A stretch of DNA of 64,000 bases from Pseudomonas entomophila. GTDB lineage: Bacteria > Pseudomonadota > Gammaproteobacteria > Pseudomonadales > Pseudomonadaceae. Below, in pieces: positions 43,782 to 52,114 of the stretch. Position 1 is the stretch's first letter. The number at the start of each line of letters is the position of its first letter. The notes below the pieces were generated by a model. It was not told the origin of the DNA. It did not search any database and saw only the letters and a list, made by a program, of their open reading frames with translations. The stretch covers positions 1 through 64,000 of the forward strand of contig NZ_JARGCS010000022.1 of NCBI RefSeq assembly GCF_029193575.1, in the 5' to 3' direction. The translations under genes were made by a program, and so were the position numbers.

Positions 43782-45233
43782 TCAATGCCCCCGCAACTGC
43801 CGATCCGGCAACGCCAGCGCCGCCAGCAACCCCACCCCCGCCGCCCCCGCGCTGGCCAGCAGCAAGACCTTGAACGTCTCCAGCAGATGCCCCTGGGTCA
43901 CCAGGTCGACCTCGCCGGCTTTCAGGCTCCCCAGCAGCGGATCGCCGACCAGTTCCAGCCCACCCTGGTGCAGCAGCGCCAGCAACAAGCTGGACATGCA
44001 TGCCACGCCCATCGCCCCGCCCAGCGAGCGGAACAGGTTGGTGGTGCTGGTGGCCACGCCGATGTCGCGCATCTGCACCGCATTCTGCGTGCCCACCAGC
44101 GAAGTGGGGAACTGCAACCCACAGGCGATGCCGGTGAGCAGCATGAACAGCGCGCTGAGCAGTGCCGACTGCGGCGGCGTCAGCGCCATGCCGACGATGG
44201 CCAGCGGCATCAGTACGGCGCCGGTGAGAATCTGCGGTTTGTAGCGGCCGCTGAAGGTGGTCAGGCGTCCGGCGCTGAACGCACCCATCGGTAGCCCCAT
44301 GACCAGCGGCAGCAGGTGCAGGGCGGCACTGTCGGCGCCGGCCCCGGTGATGCTCTGATAGCGCAGGGGCATGAGCATGGTCAGCGAGATCGCTTGGAAA
44401 CTGGCCGAGAAGATCACCGCCCAGCACAGCACCGCGACGCGGTTGCCGAACAACTTGAGCGGCAGCAGCGGCTCTTCGCAGCGGCGCTCATGAGCAACGA
44501 ACAAGGCCAGGCCCAGCAGCGCGCAGGCGAACAGCGCCAGCACGGGCGGCGCCAGCCAGGCGTGGCCCTGGCCGACCAGGGTAACGCCCAGCAGCAGGCT
44601 GCCCAGGCCGAGGATCAGCAGCAGGGCGCCGAGGTAGTCGACGCGGGCCTCACGGCGCGTCACCGGCATGCCGATCAGCGCTCGGCGGATCACCCACCAG
44701 GCCAATATGCCCAGCGGCAGGTTGATCCAGAACACCCAGCGCCAGGACAGGTATTCGGTCAACCACCCACCCAGCACAGGCCCGGCAACGCTGGCCAGCG
44801 CGTACATGCTGCTGAAGTAGCCCTGGTAGCGGCCGCGCTCGCGCGGCGGGATGAAGTCGCCGATGATCGCCTGGCTCACCGACACCATGCCGCCGGCGCC
44901 AATGCCCTGCAGCACCCTCGCCAGCACCAGTTGCTCCATGTTCTGGGCCAGGGCGCAGAATATCGAGGCCAGGGTGAACAGGGCAGTACCGGTGAGGATC
45001 ATGCGCCGGCGCCCATACAGGTCGCCGAGCTTGCCGTAGATCGGCACGGCCACGGTCATCGCGACCATGTAGCCGGAGATGACCCAGGCGAGCAGGCCGA
45101 CATCGTTGAACTGGGCGGAGATCGCCGGCAAGGAGACGGCGACGATGGTCTGGTCCAGCGCTCCGAGAAGAATCGCCAGCATCAGCGCGCTGAGCACGCT
45201 GCGCAAGACGGCGGGGGGAAGGGCGGCGGTCAC
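43782..45233 (-). CDS. Drug:H+ antiporter, DHA2 (EmrB-like) family
   Basis: A 483-residue MFS exporter with about 14 membrane segments. TM1 carries LGALDQTIVAVSLPAIS, a DHA2 hallmark, and motif A is seen as KLGDLYGRRRMILTG. GVLQGIGAGG-like motif (ARVLQGIGAGGMVSVSQAI) follows. A partner EmrA-type adaptor is not adjacent, so it may work alone. The start is a GTG at 45233. It is convergent with ttgR, so two efflux systems sit tail to tail. Confidence 0.87.
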   Translation of the reverse strand: MTAALPPAVLRSVLSALMLAILLGALDQTIVAVSLPAISAQFNDVGLLAWVISGYMVAMTVAVPIYGKLGDLYGRRRMILTGTALFTLASIFCALAQNMEQLVLARVLQGIGAGGMVSVSQAIIGDFIPPRERGRYQGYFSSMYALASVAGPVLGGWLTEYLSWRWVFWINLPLGILAWWVIRRALIGMPVTRREARVDYLGALLLILGLGSLLLGVTLVGQGHAWLAPPVLALFACALLGLALFVAHERRCEEPLLPLKLFGNRVAVLCWAVIFSASFQAISLTMLMPLRYQSITGAGADSAALHLLPLVMGLPMGAFSAGRLTTFSGRYKPQILTGAVLMPLAIVGMALTPPQSALLSALFMLLTGIACGLQFPTSLVGTQNAVQMRDIGVATSTTNLFRSLGGAMGVACMSSLLLALLHQGGLELVGDPLLGSLKAGEVDLVTQGHLLETFKVLLLASAGAAGVGLLAALALPDRQLRGH

Positions 45234-45284
45234 GGCGGGGGCACCTTGTTGTCAGGGTGGTGGCGGGGTGTTTGTGCCGACGCG

Positions 45285-45346
45285 ATCGCGGGGCAAGCCC
45301 GCTCCTGCAGGGACGGTGGTGAACCTGTGGGGCTTGCCCGCGATGA
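45285..45346. repeat. REP pair upstream of the DHA2 exporter
   Basis: Inverted cores cgatcgcggggcaagcccgc and gggcttgcccgcgat separated by about 25 nt. Confidence 0.8.
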
Positions 45347-45491
45347 AGGCGACACAAATTGTAACCTGATTTAGGTAGCTTCCTATGTACTATCTGCATC
45401 CCCTATGCACGATCGGCATTGGCGCTTTCATCCGGTAGCGCATGGCCGCGTGATATCGTTGCAGTACCGCAGCCGCCCAAACCCGCGATAT

Positions 45492-45508
45492 TGCACTGCT
45501 TTGGTGCA
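45492..45508 (+). promoter_or_regulatory. NtrC-like dyad
   Basis: TGCACTGCTTTGGTGCA has arms TGCAC/GTGCA in the NtrC spacing. It lies 183 nt before the next gene start. A matching sigma-54 promoter was not found, so this remains a candidate. Confidence 0.35.
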
Positions 45509-45674
45509 TTTTCAGCGCAGGGTTTCCGTGCCGCTGCTCCCCACGCGTTCTATTCCTCTGCCTGCATGTCGAGCATGACCGCCCTGATGGCGACGGTTGG
45601 AAACAGATCAGGTAGACCCGACCCGGGGTCGATAGTCAGACAGTTCAACATTTCATTTTTCATGCGGAGTGATC

Positions 45675-46544
45675 ATGCCCAAGGCTTCCCACCACGATCT
45701 GCGTTTTGCCTTCCGCGAGCTGCTCGCGTCAGGCTCGTGCTATCACACCGCCTCGGTTTTCGACCCCATGTCGGCACGCATTGCCGCAGACCTTGGTTTT
45801 GAGGTCGGCATCCTCGGTGGTTCGGTCGCTTCGCTGCAGGTGCTGGCGGCTCCTGACTTCGCCTTGATCAGCCTCAGCGAGTTCGTCGAGCAGGCCACCC
45901 GCATCGGTCGTGTGGCCCAACTGCCGGTGATCGCCGACGCCGACCATGGCTATGGCAATGCGCTCAACGTGATGCGCACGGTGATCGAGCTGGAGCGCGC
46001 CGGTGTGGCCGCATTGACCCTCGAAGACACCCTGCTGCCCGCGCAGTTCGGCCGCAAGTCCACCGACCTGATTCCGGTCGAGGAGGGCGTCGGCAAGATT
46101 CGCGCGGCCCTCGAGGCGCGGGTCGACTCAGCGTTGTCGATCATCGCCCGGACCAATGCTGGCGTGCTGACCACCGAGGAAATCATCGTCCGCACCCAGA
46201 GCTACCAGAAGGCCGGTGCCGACGGTATCTGCATGGTCGGGGTGAAGGATTTCGAGCAACTGGAGCAGATCGCCGAGCACCTGAGCGTGCCGCTGATGCT
46301 GGTCAGCTACGGCAACCCGAACCTGCGCGACGACGCGCGCCTGGCGCGCCTGGGCGTGCGCATCGTGGTCGACGGTCACGCCGCCTATTTCGCCGCGATC
46401 AAGGCGACCTACGACTGCCTGCGCCTGCAGCGTGGCGAGCAGAACAAATCCGAGAACCTCAGCGCCACCGAGCTCTCGCACACCTACACCCAGCCTGAGG
46501 ACTACATCCGCTGGGCCAAGGAATACATGAGCGTCGAGGAGTGA
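45675..46544 (+). CDS. Oxaloacetate decarboxylase of the PEP mutase/isocitrate lyase superfamily
   Basis: A 289-residue barrel enzyme. [19 protein letters not shown] carries the D-x-D-x-G metal motif of the superfamily. The mobile loop [17 protein letters not shown] lacks the lyase cysteine (KKCGH-like). This pattern fits the Pseudomonas oxaloacetate decarboxylase, often misnamed carboxyvinyl-carboxyphosphonate phosphorylmutase. It would convert oxaloacetate to pyruvate. The start chosen is the ATG with GGAG 5 nt upstream; a GTG two codons earlier is possible. Confidence 0.88.
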   Translation: MPKASHHDLRFAFRELLASGSCYHTASVFDPMSARIAADLGFEVGILGGSVASLQVLAAPDFALISLSEFVEQATRIGRVAQLPVIADADHGYGNALNVMRTVIELERAGVAALTLEDTLLPAQFGRKSTDLIPVEEGVGKIRAALEARVDSALSIIARTNAGVLTTEEIIVRTQSYQKAGADGICMVGVKDFEQLEQIAEHLSVPLMLVSYGNPNLRDDARLARLGVRIVVDGHAAYFAAIKATYDCLRLQRGEQNKSENLSATELSHTYTQPEDYIRWAKEYMSVEE

Positions 46545-46562
46545 GCGGCACGCGCCGCTGAC

Positions 46563-46736
46563 TTACCTGAGGGCGCTCAAGGTCGCGGTGTGAGGCACGC
46601 AATGCTCGTGCACGCATGTGGCCGAGGCATTGGGTTGGTTGCGCAGCAGCTCGACGCGCCAGCAGGCCGACCCGTACAGGCCAGCCACGGCGAGCAGGCC
46701 TACGACGATCAGGCAACGGCGGGACTTGATGCCCAT
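46563..46736 (-). CDS. 57-residue single-pass membrane protein
   Basis: A small gene with an excellent ribosome site (AGGAGGTAAGCACC, then ATG at 46736). The peptide starts MGIKSRRCLIVVGLLAVAGL, a positively charged end and one hydrophobic segment (residues about 9-25) continuing to a cysteine. The outer part (LLRNQPNASATCVHEHCVPH) has two cysteines and three histidines in CVHEHCVPH, a possible metal or disulfide site. No family is recognised. It is convergent with the decarboxylase-like gene, 18 nt apart. Confidence 0.65.
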   Translation of the reverse strand: MGIKSRRCLIVVGLLAVAGLYGSACWRVELLRNQPNASATCVHEHCVPHTATLSALR

Positions 46737-46820
46737 GGTGCTTACCTCCTGCTATTGCAACAGGTTGTGTCGTAAGCATAGGCGAGGTTTCAGGGCCGTG
46801 TTGCCTGAACGCACGCGCTC

Positions 46821-47735
46821 CTACAGGGGGTGCAGGTCTCGGTCCCACGCCGGCTCATCACTGAACCGCTGCGCGAGGAAATCCAGCATGCTGCGCAGTG
46901 TCGCCGGCATGTGCTTGCGCGAGGTGTAAACCGCGTTCAGCCTCAGTTCCCGTGGCCGTGCATCGGGCAGCACGCGCACCAGCTCGCCACTGCGCAACGC
47001 CTGGGCCGCCGAATAGGTCGGCAACATGGCGATACCGGCTCCGGCGATGGCGGCCTTCTGCAAGGTCATGGCCTCGTTGGCGCTGATGTTGCCCTGCACC
47101 GGCACCGCCACCGACTGCCCGTTCACCTCGAAATGCCAAAGGCTGTGCCCGAAATAGGCATGGGTCAGGCAGTTGTGCGCGCTCAGTTCCTCTACCTGCG
47201 TCGGCATGCCCCGCTCCTGCAAATAGGCCGGTGCGGCGCAGATGACCGAACGGCATACGCTCAAGCGTCGGGCGATCAGATTCGGGTCCAGGTCGTTGCT
47301 GGTGCGGATCGCCAGGTCGATGCGTTCGTCCACCAGGTTGACCGTGCGATCAAGCATCTGCAGCTCCACCTTCACGCCTGGGTAACGCTGCACGTAGTCG
47401 GCCACGGCATCCACCAACTGCGCCTGGCCGAACGAGGTGCTGACGCTGATGCGCAGTTCGCCGCGCGGGGCGTCGTCGGGGTGGCGCACGGCGGTTTGCA
47501 GGTCGCCAGCCAAATCCAGGAGCTGGCGGCAGCGGGGCAAGGTTTCCTGGCCGGCGGCGGTCAAACTCAGCTTGCGCGTGGTGCGCTGCATCAGGCGTGC
47601 CCCGACCCACTCCTCGAGCTCGGCCAGGTAGCGTGAGATCACAGGGCGTGACATTTCCAGGTGATCCGCCGCCGCTGATTGGCTGCCGAGGTCGACGACG
47701 GTGACGAACACGCGCATGGCGTTCAGACGGTCCAT
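46821..47735 (-). CDS. LysR-family transcription regulator
   Basis: A 304-residue regulator: helix-turn-helix at about 1-60 (LNAMRVFVTVVDLGSQSAAAD, MSRPVISRYLAELEEWVGAR) and a substrate-binding domain of the CrgA/PbcP-type (VNLVDERIDLAIRTSNDLDP, HNCLTHAYFGHSLWHF). It is divergent from the metallo-hydrolase gene with 103 nt between, so it probably controls that gene and the reductase after it. A long inverted repeat spans the gap. Confidence 0.9.
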   Translation of the reverse strand: MDRLNAMRVFVTVVDLGSQSAAADHLEMSRPVISRYLAELEEWVGARLMQRTTRKLSLTAAGQETLPRCRQLLDLAGDLQTAVRHPDDAPRGELRISVSTSFGQAQLVDAVADYVQRYPGVKVELQMLDRTVNLVDERIDLAIRTSNDLDPNLIARRLSVCRSVICAAPAYLQERGMPTQVEELSAHNCLTHAYFGHSLWHFEVNGQSVAVPVQGNISANEAMTLQKAAIAGAGIAMLPTYSAAQALRSGELVRVLPDARPRELRLNAVYTSRKHMPATLRSMLDFLAQRFSDEPAWDRDLHPL

Positions 47736-47738
47736 GAT

Positions 47739-47799
47739 TTGCCCGATTTCAGAAACAAACTATGTTCAAGCATCGCATTTTTTGTGACGGATCGGGCAA
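47739..47799. promoter_or_regulatory. Inverted repeat between LysR and MBL genes
   Basis: Perfect 9-bp arms TTGCCCGAT (47739-47747) and ATCGGGCAA (47791-47799), 43 nt apart, frame the divergent promoter region. It is a likely operator of the LysR regulator. Confidence 0.5.
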
Positions 47800-47838
47800 C
47801 TAAGCTGTGTTCCATCTTTCCGCTCACAGGACCTTGCG

Positions 47839-48714
47839 ATGTCGATCCTCACCCCCTTGCGCGGCGTGCTGCTGGCCTGCGCCGCCTTGGCCGGCCAGGC
47901 CCTGGCCGCCGCGCCGCTGCAACTGGATGTCTACAACCCCGGACAGGACGCGCTGTTCCCGGTCAGTTCAGTGATCGTCAGCGGCGAGCGCGACGCGGTG
48001 CTGGTCGACGCCCAGTTCGGCAAGGCCCAGGCCGAGCAGGTGGCCGAGCGCCTGCGCGCCAGCGGCAAGCGCCTGACCACCATTTACATCAGCCATGGCG
48101 ACCCGGACTACTACTTCGGCCTGGACACCCTGACCCGCGCTTTTCCCCAGGCCAAGGTGGTCGCTTCGGCCGCCACCGTGGCGCACATCCGCCAGACCAT
48201 GGATGCCAAGCTTGCCTACTGGGGCCCGAAAATGGGCGCCGACAAACCCGTCAGGCTCATCGTGCCGCAGGTGCTGGACGGCAATCGCCTCGAACTCGAA
48301 GGCCAGGCGCTGGAGGTCATCGGCCTGGACGGCCCGCAGCCGGACCGCAGTTTCGTGTGGATCCCGACGATCAAGGCGGTGGTCGGTGGCGTGGTGGTGT
48401 CCGAGCATATCCACGTGTGGATGGCCGACACCCAGTCGCCTCAATCCCACGCCGACTGGCTCGGCACCTTGGCCCGCATCGAGCAACTCGGCCCGCGCAC
48501 GGTGGTCCCCGGCCACTACCTGGGCCAGCCCAGCCGCTCGTTGGACGCGGTGCGCTTCACCGCCGACTACATCCGCGCCTTCGACGCCGAAACGGCCAAG
48601 GCCGCTGACGCTGCCGCGCTGGTGGCGGCGATGAACAAGCGCTACCCCGGCCTGGCCGAGCAAAGCTCGCTGGAACTTGGCGCCAAGGTCGCCAAGGGCG
48701 AAATGAAGTGGTAA
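47839..48714 (+). CDS. Exported MBL-fold hydrolase-like protein with altered metal motif
   Basis: A 291-residue protein with a signal peptide (LLACAALAGQALAAAP, cut after ALA). It has the metallo-beta-lactamase fold outline (SVIVSGERDAVLVDAQFGK, RTVVPGHYLGQP near the end). The usual HxHxDH motif reads SHGDPDYYFG, so the second and third histidines are Asp and Tyr. Metal binding may be reduced or changed, or the protein may serve as a non-catalytic binder. It lies 30 nt before the NAD(P)-binding protein gene and is likely co-transcribed. Confidence 0.85.
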   Translation: MSILTPLRGVLLACAALAGQALAAAPLQLDVYNPGQDALFPVSSVIVSGERDAVLVDAQFGKAQAEQVAERLRASGKRLTTIYISHGDPDYYFGLDTLTRAFPQAKVVASAATVAHIRQTMDAKLAYWGPKMGADKPVRLIVPQVLDGNRLELEGQALEVIGLDGPQPDRSFVWIPTIKAVVGGVVVSEHIHVWMADTQSPQSHADWLGTLARIEQLGPRTVVPGHYLGQPSRSLDAVRFTADYIRAFDAETAKAADAAALVAAMNKRYPGLAEQSSLELGAKVAKGEMKW

Positions 48715-48744
48715 CCCCTTTTCAACCCTGATGGAGTGTTTCCC

Positions 48745-49359
48745 ATGAGCAAGATCGCAATCATCGGCGCAACGGGCCGCGCAGGCAGCCAACTGCTGGA
48801 AGAGGCCCTGCGCCGTGGACACGAGGTGGTCGCCATCGCCCGTGATCCGTCGACGTTGCAAGGGCGCGCGGGTGTCACGGTCAAGGCGCTGGATGCCAAC
48901 GATGCTGCCGCGTTGCAGGCGGCGGTCAGTGGCGTGGACGCGGTGCTGAGCGCGGCGCATTTCTCCACCCTTGAGCCCCAGGCGGTGATCGCGCCGCTCA
49001 AGCGTGCCGGGGTCGAGCGCCTGCTGGTGGTGGGCGGGGCCGGTAGCCTGCTGTTGCCGTCGGGGCAGCGGGTGATCGACAGCCCGGATTTCCCCGAGGC
49101 GTACAAGGCCGAGGCCAACGGTGGGGTGCGGTTTCTCGAGGCACTGCGCCAGGAGGCGGAGCTGGACTGGACGTTCCTGTCGCCGTCGGCGGAGTTCGTC
49201 GAAGGGCAGCGCAGCGGGCAGTACCGGGTGGGGCAGGACCATCTGCTGATCGGGGGGGACGGCAAGAGCTGGATCACCTTTGCCGATTACGCCATCGCGT
49301 TGATCGACGAACTGGAGAAGCCGGCGCATTCGCGTCAGCGGTTCACCGTCGGGTATTGA
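48745..49359 (+). CDS. NAD(P)-binding SDR-like protein
   Basis: A 204-residue Rossmann protein of the NmrA/YwnB atypical SDR type. The dinucleotide motif is GATGRAG at residues about 8-14, then the loop VVAIARDPSTL that selects NADP(H). The catalytic YxxxK is reduced to EAYKAEAN, so it may not be a classic dehydrogenase. GGAG lies 9 nt before the ATG at 48745; the frame could start three codons earlier. It forms an operon with the preceding hydrolase. Confidence 0.87.
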   Translation: MSKIAIIGATGRAGSQLLEEALRRGHEVVAIARDPSTLQGRAGVTVKALDANDAAALQAAVSGVDAVLSAAHFSTLEPQAVIAPLKRAGVERLLVVGGAGSLLLPSGQRVIDSPDFPEAYKAEANGGVRFLEALRQEAELDWTFLSPSAEFVEGQRSGQYRVGQDHLLIGGDGKSWITFADYAIALIDELEKPAHSRQRFTVGY

Positions 49360-49368
49360 GGCGTCTGC

Positions 49369-49398
49369 ATCGCGGGGCACGCCCGCTCCTACAGGGGG
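49369..49398. repeat. REP element
   Basis: A core variant (tcgcggggcacgcccgctcctac) between the SDR-like gene and the LysR gene. Confidence 0.7.
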
Positions 49399-49405
49399 CG
49401 GGTGC

Positions 49406-50281
49406 TCACTGCCGACCTTGTTCTTCCAGCCACGTCAGCAACGCCACCAACCCCGCAGGCATCGCCTTCGATGGGCTGACCAGGTAATACCCCTTGCCGG
49501 TCATCACCTTCAACCCGAACGGCATGCACAACCGGCCACTGCGCAAGTCATCGCCGATCAGCGCCCAGTCGCCGATCGCCACCCCGGTGCCCTGGGAGGC
49601 CATGGCCATCGCCATGTCCAAGGTCTCGAAATGCTGCTTCGGCCCGTGCGGCTCGAACCCCGCGCCCGCCGCCTGCAGCCACAGCTGCCAGTCGCGCTCG
49701 TCACGCGAGGGGTGCAGCAGCATGTGCCGCTCCAGGTCTTCCAAGCGCTGCAACGGTACGCGACCGTCGAGCAGGGCGGGGGCGCACACCGGCGTCAGTT
49801 GCTCGTCGAACAGCTTGCGCACCTGCAAGCCGTGGTTCGGAGCGCTGCCGTAGACCACCGCCGCGTCGAAGCCTTCATGGCGGAAGTCCACCCCGTGCTG
49901 CACGGTGGTGGTCAGCTCCACTGGCACGTCCGGGTGTAGCGCTTGCCACTCCATCAGCCGTGGCAGCAGCCAGCGCATCACGCAGGTCGGCGCCTTGAGC
50001 TGCAAGGTGGCGCTGCGCCCGCCGACCTCGCGAACGCCTTGTTCGATCAGGCCGAACACTTGCTGCACCCGGGGCAGCCAGTCCTGGCCCTCGCGGGTCA
50101 GGCTCAGGCCGCGCGCCTGGCGCTGGAACAGGGCGTAGCCCAGGTGCTCCTCCAACCCGGCGATCTGCCGGCTGACCGCGCCCTGGGTGAGGTGCAGCTG
50201 TTGCGCCGCGCGGGTGAAGTTGCAGTGCTGGGCAGTGACCAGGAAGGTATGCAGGGCGGGCAGGGGCGGGAGTCGTTTCAT
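49406..50281 (-). CDS. LysR-family regulator (GcvA-like)
   Basis: A 291-residue regulator starting MKRLPPLPALHTFLVTAQHC, with the GcvA-type helix-turn-helix (FTRAAQQLHLTQGAVSRQIA) and a substrate-binding domain (HEGFDAAVVYGSAPNHG). An upstream in-frame ATG at 50377 adds an unlikely extension. It is divergent from the decarboxylase gene across 113 nt that include a palindromic site, so it should control that gene. Confidence 0.9.
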   Translation of the reverse strand: MKRLPPLPALHTFLVTAQHCNFTRAAQQLHLTQGAVSRQIAGLEEHLGYALFQRQARGLSLTREGQDWLPRVQQVFGLIEQGVREVGGRSATLQLKAPTCVMRWLLPRLMEWQALHPDVPVELTTTVQHGVDFRHEGFDAAVVYGSAPNHGLQVRKLFDEQLTPVCAPALLDGRVPLQRLEDLERHMLLHPSRDERDWQLWLQAAGAGFEPHGPKQHFETLDMAMAMASQGTGVAIGDWALIGDDLRSGRLCMPFGLKVMTGKGYYLVSPSKAMPAGLVALLTWLEEQGRQ

Positions 50282-50288
50282 CGCGGCG

Positions 50289-50311
50289 AGCCATGATCTG
50301 GAGACATGGCT
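50289..50311. promoter_or_regulatory. Palindrome between LysR and decarboxylase
   Basis: AGCCATG-N9-CATGGCT lies 8-30 nt upstream of the LysR start. It has the form and place of a LysR auto-operator. Confidence 0.5.
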
Positions 50312-50394
50312 AGTATGTGTTTTTTTGCATTGTGGCGGTAGCGGCGCCTTGGGTCCAATGAGCACTGATTTCAACAAGAATCAGGGTGAAGACG

Positions 50395-52032
50395 ATGGCA
50401 ACCTGTGGCGAAGTACTGGTCAAACTCCTCGAAGGCTATGGCGTGGACCATGTCTTCGGAATTCCCGGTGTGCATACCGTGGAGCTCTATCGCGGCTTGG
50501 CGGGCTCGTCGATCCGCCACGTCACCCCGCGCCACGAGCAGGGCGCTGGCTTCATGGCCGACGGTTATGCGCGTACCCGTGGCAAACCGGGGGTGTGCTT
50601 CATCATCACCGGCCCCGGCATGACCAACATCACCACCGCGATGGGCCAGGCCTATGCCGACTCGATCCCGATGCTGGTGATTTCCAGCGTGCAGTCGCGC
50701 GAGGCGCTGGGCGGTGGCCGTGGCAAGTTGCACGAGTTGCCTAACCAGTCAGCGCTGGTGGCCGGTGTGGCCGCGTTCTCGCAAACCCTGATGAGCGCCG
50801 ACGACCTGCCCCAGGTGCTGGCCCGAGCGTTCGCCGTGTTCGACGGCGCACGCCCACGCCCGGTGCACATCGAGATCCCGCTGGACGTGCTGGTCGAGCC
50901 GGCCGACCACCTGCTGCCGGCCCGCCCGGTGCGCACCGAACGCGCCGGCGCCGCGTCGCAGGCGGTGGCGCGCATGGCTGAGCGTTTGGCCAATGCCCGT
51001 CGCCCGCTGATTCTCGCCGGGGGTGGCGCCTTGGCGGCAGGCGCGGCGCTGGCGAAACTCGCCGAGCACCTGCAAGCCCCGGTAGCGCTGACGATCAACG
51101 CCAAGGGCCTATTGCCTGCCGCGCACCCGTTGCAGATCGGTTCTACGCAATCGCTGCCAGCCACCCGGGCGCTGGTCGCCGAGGCCGACGTGGTGCTGGC
51201 CATCGGCACGGAGCTCGCCGAAACCGACTACGACGTGACCTTCAAGGGTGGCTTCGAGATCCCCGGCAGCCTGCTGCGCATCGACATCGACCCGGACCAG
51301 ACGGTGCGCAACTACTTGCCCGAACTGGCCCTGGTGGCGGATGCCGAACAGGCCGCCGACGCCTTGCTCGGCGCCTTGGCCGCGCAACCGCAACCGCCAC
51401 GCGAGGCCAGCTGGGGCGCTGCCCGCGCCGCGCGCCTGCGCCAGGACTTGGCCGGCGCCTGGGACCACCCGACGCTGAGCCAGACCCGCCTGCTCACCGC
51501 TGTGTTGCAAACCCTGCCGGACGCGATTCTGGTCGGTGACTCGACCCAGCCGGTGTACAGCGGCAACCTGACCCTCGACCTGGACCGCCCGCGGCGCTGG
51601 TTCAACGCCTCGACCGGCTACGGCACCCTCGGCTACGCCCTGCCGGCGGCGATGGGCGCCTGGCTCGGCAGCGCCGAGGCCATCGCCGAACGCTCACCGT
51701 CGGTGTGCCTGATTGGCGACGGCGGCCTGCAGTTCACCCTGCCGGAGCTGGCCAGCGCGGTGGAGGCCCAGGTGCCGATGATCGTGCTGCTGTGGAACAA
51801 CCAGGGCTACGAGGAAATCAAGAAGTACATGGTCAACCGCGCCATCGAGCCGGTGGGCGTGGACATCCACACCCCGGACTTCATCGGCGTGGCCCAGGCG
51901 TTGGGCGCGGCAGCCGAGAACGTCGGTGACGTGGCGCAGTTGCAGGCGGCGTTGGCCAAGGCCGTGGAGCGCAAGGGGCCGACGCTGATCCAGGTCGACC
52001 AGGCGCAGTGGCAGGCGGCAGTGGCTGGCTAA
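50395..52032 (+). CDS. aruI: ThDP-dependent decarboxylase, probable 5-guanidino-2-oxopentanoate decarboxylase
   Basis: A 545-residue enzyme of the acetolactate synthase/pyruvate decarboxylase fold. The N-terminal cofactor-activating Glu is in TPRHEQGAGFMADGYAR. The ThDP-binding motif is GDGGLQFTLPELASAV ending with LLWNNQGYEE. It lacks a regulatory subunit nearby. The best match I recall is AruI (2-ketoarginine decarboxylase) of the arginine transaminase pathway, often misannotated acetolactate synthase; the usual partner AruH is not in the window, so the substrate remains inferred. AGGGTG lies about 6-8 nt before the ATG at 50395. Confidence 0.8.
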   Translation: MATCGEVLVKLLEGYGVDHVFGIPGVHTVELYRGLAGSSIRHVTPRHEQGAGFMADGYARTRGKPGVCFIITGPGMTNITTAMGQAYADSIPMLVISSVQSREALGGGRGKLHELPNQSALVAGVAAFSQTLMSADDLPQVLARAFAVFDGARPRPVHIEIPLDVLVEPADHLLPARPVRTERAGAASQAVARMAERLANARRPLILAGGGALAAGAALAKLAEHLQAPVALTINAKGLLPAAHPLQIGSTQSLPATRALVAEADVVLAIGTELAETDYDVTFKGGFEIPGSLLRIDIDPDQTVRNYLPELALVADAEQAADALLGALAAQPQPPREASWGAARAARLRQDLAGAWDHPTLSQTRLLTAVLQTLPDAILVGDSTQPVYSGNLTLDLDRPRRWFNASTGYGTLGYALPAAMGAWLGSAEAIAERSPSVCLIGDGGLQFTLPELASAVEAQVPMIVLLWNNQGYEEIKKYMVNRAIEPVGVDIHTPDFIGVAQALGAAAENVGDVAQLQAALAKAVERKGPTLIQVDQAQWQAAVAG

Positions 52033-52080
52033 AGCGAGTCATCGCGCAGGATGCCTTGCCGTTTTGAAAAGCGGCGCGGC

Positions 52081-52110
52081 ACCTGTGCGAGCTTGCCCCG
52101 CGAGAGGGCC
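52081..52110. repeat. REP element (degenerate)
   Basis: A half core (cgagcttgccccgcgagagggcc) just before the end of the AraC gene. Confidence 0.6.
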
Positions 52111-52114
52111 CGTG

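Larger units (their letters stand above)
45234..45674. other. Intergenic region before the oxaloacetate decarboxylase-like gene
   Basis: 441 nt holding a REP pair (45285-45346) and an NtrC-like dyad (45492-45508). No credible small gene: a plus frame at 45419-45802 runs into the next gene and has no ribosome site. Confidence 0.6.
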
